NCBI GenBank assembly: GCA_003451355.1
Contig: DMDX01000139.1
Location: forward strand, 1,628 to 7,354
Direction of reading: 5' to 3'
Source: Cryomorphaceae bacterium
Lineage (GTDB): Bacteria; Bacteroidota; Bacteroidia; Flavobacteriales; Schleiferiaceae
Length of the DNA: 5,727 nt
Shown here: one piece after another, positions 1 through 5,727 of the stretch
How the letters are laid out: every line of letters starts with the position of its first letter
How positions within the stretch are numbered: the first letter of the stretch is position 1
Notes under the pieces: generated by a model
Told to the model about the DNA's origin: nothing
The model's database searches: none
What the model saw: only the letters and a program-made list of their open reading frames with translations
Made by a program: the position numbers and the translations under genes

Positions 1-368
1 GGCCGTCCCAAGTCGTCCACCGCTACAAACGTGTAGATGGCCTCGTTGCACTTGGTCCGCTTTCCGGTGCCGCGCTGGTCCTCCATGTGCACGTCAACCC
101 AGACTTCCATCGAGCTGCTGAACGCGCGCGAAACCTTGGACTCTAAGGTCACAATGGCCCCTTGCGGAATCGCCTCATTGAACGAAACATTATTCACCGA
201 AGCCGTAACCACCGTACGGCGGCAGTGGCGGTGGGCCGAAATTGCGGCGCATCGGTCCATCCAACTCAAAAGTTGGCCCCCAAACAAATTGTTGAGGTTG
301 TTTGTGTCGTTCGGAAGAACAATCTCGGTCATCACCGTAAGGGATTCCGAGGGATGCTTTGGTTTCAT
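1..368 (-). CDS. Acyl-CoA thioesterase, hotdog fold, partial (C-terminus beyond left edge)
   Basis: Hydrolyses acyl-CoA thioesters to free acid and CoA, in the cytoplasm; the chain-length preference cannot be read here. Translating from the ATG at 368-366 gives 122 residues with no stop before the window edge. Residues 18-38 carry the family's N-terminal signature: LPNDTN, then LFGGQLL, then SWMD. The Asp of WMD (residue 38) and the Asn of DTN (residue 23) lie in the region that forms the active site in YciA/BACH-type enzymes. Further conserved stretches are VVTASVNNVSFNEAI (about 54-68), FSSSMEV (about 86-92) and NEAIYTFVAVD (about 109-119), which match my memory of Bacteroidota acyl-CoA thioesterases closely. 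Family members are usually about 125-175 residues, so much of the protein is visible. The ATG overlaps the TGA of the upstream SPOR gene (ATGA, 368-365), which indicates translational coupling and also fixes the start. No separate ribosome binding site is seen. Confidence 0.9.
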   Translation of the reverse strand, partial: MKPKHPSESLTVMTEIVLPNDTNNLNNLFGGQLLSWMDRCAAISAHRHCRRTVVTASVNNVSFNEAIPQGAIVTLESKVSRAFSSSMEVWVDVHMEDQRGTGKRTKCNEAIYTFVAVDDLGR

Positions 369-1498
369 TCGTGGTAAATCCAGATCGCCGGAAAATCCCG
401 CTTGAGCTGAGCTTTTGCCTTGCGGGCGGCGTCTTCGCTGGCAAAGGTACGCAGCGCCACCTTCTTCAGGCCGACTTTGGCGTCCAGCACCTCGGCTGGA
501 TATCCAGACTTCTTCAGATTGTTCGCGAGGCGTTCTGCGTTGGCATCTTCGGCAAAGGCGCCGACGATTAGGGCGTATTGGCCTTTTCGCTGGGATTTAC
601 TGAGATTGGCCTCTTTGGCAAGGTTGGCTGAGATTGGCTCGTTGGCCTTTTTGGCGAGGCTGGCTCCATTAGCTGCTGGCTTGCTGGCTACTGGCGCTTT
701 AGCTGCTGGCTTGCTGGCTGCTAGCTCTTTAGCTGCTGGCTCGCTGTCGGCTTCACTTGCTAGTACTTCAGCTGGTTGGCCAGCGGGTAGGGTCGCCTCT
801 TCGCGAACGGGTTCGTTGACGGGCGTCACGAATTCTTCGACGGACGCGGTCCACGAATCCCAGGTACGAATCAGGGTTGATTTTTGGGATTGAAACCAGT
901 CTGAAGCGTTCCAATCTATGTTGGCTTGCTGGACGGTGGTGCGCACGTTGTCTTTGGTTCCGCCAATTGCGGCAAGACCCAGGGCGCCTGCAACGATTGC
1001 GGCGGCTTGCCATGAGCGAACTCGAGGGGCGTCGACATTCGTGCGGGTTGACGGTGCAATGGACTCCGACGTGGCCAGGTCCATGCGAAACATGGGAAGG
1101 CCGAACGAGCTCGACAAGAAGTTGGCTTCGAGGCTGGCTTTGAAGGTCCACTGCGACTCGATGTGGCGCAGGCTGCCGATTCCTTGAAGCACAAGGCGGT
1201 CGCCCCGGTCAAGGAAGCGGCGGTATTCAGCAGTTGCAGTAGCGATAGCCTCGGCTACGCCCGCCTCATCGAGTCCTTCAATCTGCTGAAGGTGTGCGAC
1301 GAGGCTTGGAGAGGTGAATTCTGCTTGGGGGCTAAAGCTCACGCGGCGTGCTGGCGGCAGAATTAGACCGGCGGGAAGCTGAATTTCGGCTCCGTAGCGG
1401 CGCACACTGAAGGTGCCCAGGCCATGCACCGAAAGGCTATCTTCTTGAAACAGAAGAAAGGCGAGGTGTAGGTTGAGGCTGTAGTTGAGCGAGGCCAT
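365..1498 (-). CDS. HU (CCDC81-like) domain and SPOR domain membrane protein
   Basis: A 377-residue protein with a Bacteroidota-type layout. Residues 1 to about 55 resemble the first HU-CCDC81 bacterial domain (VHGLGTFSVRRYGAEI, then ILPPARRVSFSP), and about 60-130 the second (LVLQGIGSL within it). A single hydrophobic segment lies at about 164-180 (AAAIVAGALGLAAIG), preceded by Arg, so the HU part is probably cytoplasmic. Next comes an Ala/Pro/Lys-rich linker (about 230-304). The SPOR domain is at about 305-376 (GQYALIVGAFAEDANAERLANNL, ending AIWIYHE). SPOR domains bind denuded-glycan peptidoglycan, often at division sites; the HU-like part is DNA-binding-like by fold, though binding is unproven. 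The inferred role is an envelope or division protein that might link wall to nucleoid. The start at 1498 is the only Met at the expected end of the HU domain. No Shine-Dalgarno is visible. It overlaps the thioesterase by 4 bases. The linker contains a 30-bp tandem repeat. Confidence 0.88.
   Translation of the reverse strand: MASLNYSLNLHLAFLLFQEDSLSVHGLGTFSVRRYGAEIQLPAGLILPPARRVSFSPQAEFTSPSLVAHLQQIEGLDEAGVAEAIATATAEYRRFLDRGDRLVLQGIGSLRHIESQWTFKASLEANFLSSSFGLPMFRMDLATSESIAPSTRTNVDAPRVRSWQAAAIVAGALGLAAIGGTKDNVRTTVQQANIDWNASDWFQSQKSTLIRTWDSWTASVEEFVTPVNEPVREEATLPAGQPAEVLASEADSEPAAKELAASKPAAKAPVASKPAANGASLAKKANEPISANLAKEANLSKSQRKGQYALIVGAFAEDANAERLANNLKKSGYPAEVLDAKVGLKKVALRTFASEDAARKAKAQLKRDFPAIWIYHE
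653..742 (-). repeat. 30-bp tandem repeat, three units, in the SPOR protein linker
   Basis: The plus strand shows ttagctgctggc beginning at 669, 699 and 729, exactly 30 bases apart. On the coding strand this gives three 10-residue units: EPAAKELAAS, KPAAKAPVAS and KPAANGASLA. The two right-hand units are nearly identical at DNA level and the third has drifted. A looser echo follows in the protein (LAKKAN, then LAKEAN). The unit is a multiple of three, so changes in copy number would keep the frame and only lengthen or shorten the periplasmic linker between the membrane and the SPOR domain. Confidence 0.85.
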
Positions 1499-1538
1499 GA
1501 TTCACGAATTTAGTGCGCAAGCCCAAGCGGGCCGCGAC

Positions 1539-1571
1539 TTATCAATGGGAGTTATGAACAGGTTATCCCCA
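1539..1571 (+). promoter_or_regulatory. Cluster of three DnaA-box-like 9-mers (tentative)
   Basis: Three 9-mers on the same strand resemble the DnaA box TTATCCACA: TTATCAATG (1539-1547, 3 mismatches), TTATGAACA (1552-1560, 2 mismatches) and TTATCCCCA (1563-1571, 1 mismatch). They sit in the 95-bp gap between msrA and the HU/SPOR gene, the longest intergenic stretch in the window. The arrangement of TTATGAACA, GG, TTATCCCCA resembles the paired boxes seen near bacterial origins and dnaA promoters. No AT-rich unwinding element is seen beside it, and the gap is short for an origin, so a regulatory DnaA site or chance is as likely. Confidence 0.25.
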
Positions 1572-1593
1572 GATGGCGGCTAGAAACCAGAAG

Positions 1594-2208
1594 CTAAAAG
1601 AGTTTCCGGTACCCGTGGCAGTAAGGGGTTCCGCCTTTGACGTCGTAGTAGTCCTGGTGGTAGCCCTCGGCAGAGTAGAAGGGGGCTGCCGGAAGCAGTT
1701 CAGTGGCCACGTCGTAGCCCTTGGCACGGAGCTGCTCGATGAGGGACGCGGTGAGTTCGCGCTGGGCTTCTGATTGGTAGAATACGGCACTGCGGTACTG
1801 GGGCCCGAGGTCGGGGCCTTGCCCGTTGCGCTGCGTTGGGTCGTGCGTTTCAAAAAACATGCGGAGCACGGTTTCGGCCGTGGTGCGCGCTGGATCGTAC
1901 TCGACAAGGCAGGCCTCGTAGTGGCCGGTTTTTTTGGTGCAGACCTCCTGGTACGAGGGGTTTTCGACGTGACCGCCGGTGTAGCCCACGGTGGTAGCGA
2001 CGACGCCGTCGATGCGCTTGAGAAAGTACTCTGTTCCCCAAAAGCAGCCTGAGGCGAGAATGAGGGTTTCGTTTCCGGGTTGGGCAGGGGCAGCGGGCAT
2101 TAACGACACGGGTGCAGAATTTTTAGAGGGTTGGGCACAGGCCGACAAGGTGCTCAGCACACCAAGGGCACAGAGTTGAAGGAGTCGGCGCATACTTAGG
2201 TAACGCAT
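1594..2208 (-). CDS. msrA: Peptide methionine sulfoxide reductase A, lipoprotein form
   Basis: Reduces the S-form of methionine sulfoxide in proteins back to methionine, using thiol reductants. The 204 residues hold the MsrA hallmark GCFWG at 54-58, with nucleophile Cys55. They are followed by VGYTGG (about 74-79), TGHYEACLVEYDP, the FFETHDPTQRNGQGPD segment, GPQYRSAVFY, and YHQDYY near the C-terminus. A Cys close to the end (PYCHG) is a candidate resolving cysteine. The N-terminus is a lipoprotein signal peptide: basic MRR, a hydrophobic stretch, then lipobox LSAC with lipidated Cys24. The residues after the Cys (AQPSKN) lack the acidic surface-export signal of Bacteroidota, so I infer an envelope, periplasm-facing enzyme. 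Two starts are possible: ATG at 2208 and ATG at 2193. The second gives the more typical signal peptide (MRRLLQLC). Neither has a Shine-Dalgarno. It begins 15 bases after the receptor gene, so co-transcription is likely. Confidence 0.95.
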   Translation of the reverse strand: MRYLSMRRLLQLCALGVLSTLSACAQPSKNSAPVSLMPAAPAQPGNETLILASGCFWGTEYFLKRIDGVVATTVGYTGGHVENPSYQEVCTKKTGHYEACLVEYDPARTTAETVLRMFFETHDPTQRNGQGPDLGPQYRSAVFYQSEAQRELTASLIEQLRAKGYDVATELLPAAPFYSAEGYHQDYYDVKGGTPYCHGYRKLF

Positions 2209-2223
2209 GCCGGGCCAAAGGGT

Positions 2224-4659
2224 TTACATTCCCATGTCGTCTCCGCCGCCGCCGTCCATTCCGCCACCCATTCCGCGTCCGCCACGACTACCTCGGGCTT
2301 GGTTGCGGTCGGGCTTGCCGAAGTTGTACTGCAGGGTGACGTATCCGATGCGGCTCTCACGGTAGCGCATGAAGTAGATTTGCGTAAAGGGTGGTTTCTG
2401 TTCGATCTGAAAGCGGCGCTGCTTGAACACGTCGCTCAATCGCACGGTTACATTGAGTTTGTTTTTGATGACCTCATACTTGTATCCTAAGTCAAAAAAC
2501 TGTATGCCCTTGAAGTAGCCCTGGCCGGTTGGCCCTGCGCCCCACTGGTTGAACGTCAACTGAAACTGATGTGCCGGGGTAGGATTGTACATCGCGTTCG
2601 CGCGCCCTTGCCAACCAAATCCGGATTGAATGAGGCCGCCTTGCAAAGTGGACGAATTGATGATGGACCAAAATGCGTCGCCCGAGGCCTGAAGGCTGAG
2701 CTTCTTGCCGAATCGGGCCATGGTGTTGCCGCTAAGGCCGAAGCGGTCGCGGGTATCGAAGTTCTCCCACGTCACGGTGACGAATCCGCTATTATCGACC
2801 TCGAGAAAGCGCGAAAACATGTTGGTCGTGTGCTTCAAGTAACCTGAAAGCGTCGCTGAGCCCCACTTGGCGTACTTGGCTGCGCTGAGCTCAAAGGCGT
2901 GGGTGTATTCGGGCATGAGGAGCGGATTCCCTTTGCGAAAGGATTGGGGATTCGAGTAGTCGATCAAGGGGTTGAGCTGCTGCTCGCCGGGGCGGTTGAC
3001 GCGCATCGCGTAGCTGGCCTGAAAATCGGTTCCCTTCTTGGGGCTGTAGGTCAAGAATACGCTGGGAAAGTACCCGGGGTAGGTGAAGTCCAGCTGGCTT
3101 CCGGACTTGAGGATGAAGCTCAAGTTGGCGACTTCGTAGCGCATTCCGGCCTGGGCCTTCCACTTCGAATTGAACACATATCCGTAGGTGGCGTACAGGG
3201 CGTGTACCCACTGCCACTGGTCGACAAATTGGGTCCGCAGGGTGTCTTCGACAAAGCTGCTGTTGAGCGGAGTCTCGAGGTAGCTGGCGTCGCGGTCGCT
3301 GACACGGGCGAAGTAGGTGCTGCGTCCGCCAAACGTGACCTTGCTCTTGCTGTTGATGATTTGCTCGGCGTCGGTCTGTAGGTTGAGGTTTCGGGTGGTC
3401 TCGAATTCTTCGAACCGCTGCACGTACACTCCGCCGTAGGTGAGCACCTTGGGGTAGTTGCTGTCGGCATCAAAGAAGTTGTTGGTCGCCTCATCCCGCC
3501 AGCGATCTGAGTAGTTGAGGTCAAATGTCCACTTTTCGCCGTCCTTTTTGAACTGGCGCTCGAGGCGCAGGGCCACATCAGAATTGGCGTTGGCTCGGGT
3601 GCCCACGGCGCCCTGCACGGCCTTGGTCTCAAAGCTGCCCGACGAGTTGGCGAAGTCGGTGCTGTCCCACTCTTCGCGGGTTTCTTGGTTGCGTCCCACC
3701 GAGAGGTTGGCGGTCCACTTCTTGCCGAGCGGAAGGTCCATGCCCAGTCGGCCGTTCAGCCCCACACTGTGGTTGTCGCCCCACATCAGGTGGTCTTGGC
3801 GGTAGGCGGAATCCGGAAAGTCAAAAATGCGCTCGATGGTTCCGCCCGAATACATCCAGCGGTCGTCCCACGCGAGGCTGGTGAACAAGCGCACCTTGCC
3901 TACGGGGACCGAAATGCTGGTGGAGGCGTTGTACTTGCGGTTGGTTCCGACCCCTGCAATCACGTTGCCGTTGAGGGGGAGTTCGCGGTTCTTTTTGGTC
4001 ACGATGTTAATGACGCCACCTGAACCTTGGGCGTCAAACTGTGCGCCCGGGTTGGTGATGACTTCGACGCGCTGCACGCTTCCGGCGGGGAGTCGGTCAA
4101 AGGCGTTGGTTCCGCTAAACCCGAGCAGCGAGGCGGGTCGGCCGTCAATGAGGATGGTGACGTTTTCGTCGCCGCGCAGCTGCACGTTGCCGTCCATGTC
4201 GAGCGAGACGTTGGGAACTTGGCGAAGCACGTCGGTGCCCGTTCCGCCCTGAACGTTGAGGTCCGATGCCACGTCGTAGACTTTGCGGTCCATGCCAAAC
4301 AGAGCGCGTGCGGCTTGGCCTTCGACCTTGGCTTCTTCGAGTTCGGTAGTACTTGCGATGGCCTTTAAAATGCCTAGTTTGATTGGGGTTCCCTTGGCCT
4401 CAATCGGGCGCATCACGGGCTGGTACCCTAGCGGACGCGCCACGAGTCGGTAGCTGCCATTGGGCACATTGAGCTGAAAGTTGCCCTGCGCGTCGGTCAC
4501 CGTCTGGCTGATTGTTCCGTCGGCCCCCATCACCCGCACGGTGGCGCTCGTAATCGGTTCTTCGCCATCGACCACCTGGCCCACAATAAGGGTTTGCGCG
4601 AGCAGGGGCGTCGCAGCGAGGGTGACCCAGAGGGCGAGGATTCGAAGGAACATATTCAT
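2224..4659 (-). CDS. TonB-dependent-receptor-like outer-membrane beta-barrel protein
   Basis: An 811-residue outer-membrane protein of the Bacteroidota plug-plus-barrel family (the type annotated as outer membrane beta-barrel family protein). It has a signal peptide at 1 to about 21, with predicted cleavage after LLA before QT. Residues about 23-100 are a carboxypeptidase-regulatory-like beta-sandwich (VGQVVDGEEPITSATVRV, with TDAQGNFQLNVPNGSYRL). The plug lies at about 117-222, with VLRQVPNVSLDMDGNVQLRG, ILIDGRPA, and VQRVEVITNPGAQFDAQGSGGVINIVTKK near its end. The rest is barrel, rich in alternating aromatic strands, with the usual family motif RVNRPGEQQLNP. The last barrel strand (YVTLQYNFGK) is followed by a Gly/Met/Arg-rich tail. 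No SusD partner, sigma/anti-sigma pair or transporter is adjacent, so the substrate is unknown and TonB dependence rests on the fold alone. Length is normal for the family. The gene is intact, with msrA 15 bases downstream. ATG codons at 4659 and 4653 are both possible starts. Confidence 0.93.
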   Translation of the reverse strand: MNMFLRILALWVTLAATPLLAQTLIVGQVVDGEEPITSATVRVMGADGTISQTVTDAQGNFQLNVPNGSYRLVARPLGYQPVMRPIEAKGTPIKLGILKAIASTTELEEAKVEGQAARALFGMDRKVYDVASDLNVQGGTGTDVLRQVPNVSLDMDGNVQLRGDENVTILIDGRPASLLGFSGTNAFDRLPAGSVQRVEVITNPGAQFDAQGSGGVINIVTKKNRELPLNGNVIAGVGTNRKYNASTSISVPVGKVRLFTSLAWDDRWMYSGGTIERIFDFPDSAYRQDHLMWGDNHSVGLNGRLGMDLPLGKKWTANLSVGRNQETREEWDSTDFANSSGSFETKAVQGAVGTRANANSDVALRLERQFKKDGEKWTFDLNYSDRWRDEATNNFFDADSNYPKVLTYGGVYVQRFEEFETTRNLNLQTDAEQIINSKSKVTFGGRSTYFARVSDRDASYLETPLNSSFVEDTLRTQFVDQWQWVHALYATYGYVFNSKWKAQAGMRYEVANLSFILKSGSQLDFTYPGYFPSVFLTYSPKKGTDFQASYAMRVNRPGEQQLNPLIDYSNPQSFRKGNPLLMPEYTHAFELSAAKYAKWGSATLSGYLKHTTNMFSRFLEVDNSGFVTVTWENFDTRDRFGLSGNTMARFGKKLSLQASGDAFWSIINSSTLQGGLIQSGFGWQGRANAMYNPTPAHQFQLTFNQWGAGPTGQGYFKGIQFFDLGYKYEVIKNKLNVTVRLSDVFKQRRFQIEQKPPFTQIYFMRYRESRIGYVTLQYNFGKPDRNQARGSRGGRGMGGGMDGGGGDDMGM

Positions 4660-4712
4660 CAGACGGTGGCTTGGGTCAAAGGTTTAGTGGGGTGCGGTGT
4701 GGGGCGCGGAAC

Positions 4713-4728
4713 CTGCGGTCGCCCGCAG
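4713..4728 (-). other. GC-rich hairpin with GNRA-type loop downstream of asd
   Basis: Read on the minus strand, CTGCGG-GCGA-CCGCAG forms a perfect 6-bp stem with a GCGA (GNRA) tetraloop. It starts 16 bases after the asd stop, in the 84-bp gap before the receptor gene. No run of T follows, so it is not a classical intrinsic terminator; it could stabilise the asd transcript 3' end or be chance in GC-rich DNA. The rest of the gap shows no clear Bacteroidota promoter (TAnnTTTG). Confidence 0.3.
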
Positions 4729-4743
4729 CAGCTGTGGCGCCGT

Positions 4744-5727
4744 CTACCGCAAAAATCCGGCCGAAATTAGGTGTTCGGCGATTTGTACGGCGTTCGTTGC
4801 GGCCCCCTTGCGCAGGTTGTCGGCCACAATCCACAGGTGAATCGAGCGGTCGCAGACTACGTCTTCGCGGATTCGGCCCACAAAAACTTCGTCGCGGCCC
4901 TCGGCAAAGCGGGGCATGGGGTAGTCCTTGGCGGCGGGGTCGTCCTGAACCACCACTCCGGGCATCGCTACCAAGAGCTGGCGCACCGTGTCGAGCGATG
5001 GACGTGCGTCGCGAAAGGTCACGAGTACCGACTCAGAGTGTCCGCCCTGAACCGGAACCCGAACCGCCGTCGCACTCACCCCGACCGAATCGTCGCCGAG
5101 GATTTTTTTGGTCTCGTGGTGCAGCTTCATCTCCTCTTTGGTATACCCGTTCTCGAGAAACACGTCGCAGTGCGGAATGCAGTTCTTATCAATCGGGTAG
5201 GCGTAGGCCATCGGGCCGTCGAAGTTGCCTGCGCGTTCGTTCTCGAGCTGGTCCACGGCCGCCTTGCCGGTTCCAGTCACGCTTTGGTAGGTGCTGACGC
5301 GCACCGTGCGGATGGGGTGCACGTCGTGCAGCGGCTTGAGGGCCATCACCAGCTGAATCGTCGAGCAGTTCGGGTTGGCGATGATCTTGGCCTCGGCCGT
5401 CAGGGCGTGGGCATTGATTTCGGGCACTACGAGCGGAATTCCAGGCTCCATGCGCCAGGCGGAACTGTTGTCGACCACAAAGCAGCCCACTGCAGCGAAC
5501 TTAGGTGCCCATTCGAGCGAGGTGGTTCCGCCCGCCGAAAAGATGGCGAGGTCGGGCTTCAGCGCCACGGCCTCAGCGAGGGTGCGCACGACGTAGTCGA
5601 CTCCGTTCCAGTGTAAAATGCTTCCCGCGGATTTTTCGGAGGCCACCGGAATAAATTCCGTGACCGGAAACCTGCGTTCCACAAGGACTTTTCGCATGAC
5701 TTCGCCGACCATTCCGGTGGCACCAAC
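4744..5727 (-). CDS. asd: Aspartate-semialdehyde dehydrogenase, partial (N-terminus beyond right edge)
   Basis: Converts L-aspartyl-4-phosphate to L-aspartate-4-semialdehyde with NADPH, the branch-point reaction toward lysine/diaminopimelate, threonine, methionine and isoleucine; cytoplasmic, EC 1.2.1.11. The frame stays open to the window edge. The ATG at 5712 is not the real start, because the five codons before it read VGATG and complete the nucleotide-binding glycine loop VGATGMVG. Only a few N-terminal residues are therefore missing. Counting from Met 5712, visible motifs are DNSSAWRM (81-88), VPEIN (96-100), ANPNCSTIQ with catalytic Cys116, STYQSVTGTGKAAVDQLENE (140-159), EEMKLHHETKKILGD, and RVPVQGGHSE with catalytic His225 and the substrate-binding Arg218. 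The end, ADNLRKGAATNAVQIAEHL, is the typical C-terminal helix. It resembles the bacterial enzyme of about 330 residues and no key residue is missing. The stop is TAG at 4746-4744. Confidence 0.97.
   Translation of the reverse strand, partial: VGATGMVGEVMRKVLVERRFPVTEFIPVASEKSAGSILHWNGVDYVVRTLAEAVALKPDLAIFSAGGTTSLEWAPKFAAVGCFVVDNSSAWRMEPGIPLVVPEINAHALTAEAKIIANPNCSTIQLVMALKPLHDVHPIRTVRVSTYQSVTGTGKAAVDQLENERAGNFDGPMAYAYPIDKNCIPHCDVFLENGYTKEEMKLHHETKKILGDDSVGVSATAVRVPVQGGHSESVLVTFRDARPSLDTVRQLLVAMPGVVVQDDPAAKDYPMPRFAEGRDEVFVGRIREDVVCDRSIHLWIVADNLRKGAATNAVQIAEHLISAGFLR

Noticed and set aside
420..893. Plus-strand open frame of 157 codons with Leu/Ala-rich repeats
   Set aside because: It is the reverse reading of the Ala/Pro/Lys repeat linker of the SPOR protein; its hydrophobic repeats come from that repeat, not from a membrane protein gene.
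1505..1512. Minus-strand TAAATTCG, 7 of 8 matches to the Bacteroidota -7 promoter element TAnnTTTG
   Set aside because: It lies almost on top of the HU/SPOR ATG and has no TTG at the expected upstream spacing.
1577..1604. Possible weak stem (GGAAAC with GTTTCT) at the end of msrA as a terminator
   Set aside because: The stem is only about 5-6 bp with a G-U pair and a 14-base loop, it starts inside the coding sequence, and no T-run follows.
2217..2227. Minus-strand TAAACCCTTTG before msrA, similar to TAAACCTTTG before the receptor gene (about 4676-4685)
   Set aside because: The spacing inside the element does not fit TAnnTTTG, the distances to the two ATGs differ, and one copy overlaps the receptor stop codon, so chance is likely.
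2899..3381. Plus-strand open frame of 160 codons inside the receptor gene
   Set aside because: Antisense shadow of the barrel region, with no start signal or family motif.
4771..5616. Plus-strand open frame of 281 codons opposite asd
   Set aside because: It is fully antisense to a gene with clear catalytic motifs, has no recognisable motif of its own, and long antisense frames are expected in GC-rich coding DNA.
5710..5712. ATG at 5712 as the start of asd
   Set aside because: The codons upstream read VGATG in the same frame and complete the nucleotide-binding loop, so the true start is beyond the window.

Overview
The window looks like ordinary chromosomal DNA from a fairly GC-rich member of the Bacteroidota, probably Flavobacteriia-like. 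Three things point there: an N-terminal HU-type (CCDC81-like) domain joined through one membrane segment to a SPOR domain; an outer-membrane receptor with a carboxypeptidase-regulatory-like N-terminus in front of a plug and beta-barrel; and the absence of clear Shine-Dalgarno sequences before the starts. The exact taxon cannot be read from the sequence.

All five genes lie on the minus strand, so they are transcribed from right to left. From the right edge they are: aspartate-semialdehyde dehydrogenase (asd, start beyond the window, ends at 4744); an 84-bp gap with a small GC-rich hairpin; an 811-residue TonB-dependent-receptor-like outer-membrane protein (4659-2224); a 15-bp gap; a lipoprotein form of methionine sulfoxide reductase A (2208-1594); a 95-bp gap holding three DnaA-box-like 9-mers; the HU/SPOR membrane protein (1498-365); and an acyl-CoA thioesterase (start at 368, running off the left edge) whose ATG overlaps the SPOR gene's TGA. 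No stretch over 100 bp lacks a gene.

The genes form loose pairs rather than one pathway. The receptor and MsrA are close enough to be co-transcribed, and both act in the cell envelope. The SPOR protein and the thioesterase share an ATGA junction and are very likely translationally coupled. Asd is a housekeeping enzyme of the aspartate amino-acid pathway.

I found no mobile element, CRISPR array, tRNA, rRNA or defence system, and no convincing new system. The points most worth a second look are the DnaA-box-like cluster at 1539-1571, the 30-bp tandem repeat in the linker of the SPOR protein, and the Gly/Met-rich tail of the receptor next to a methionine-repair lipoprotein.
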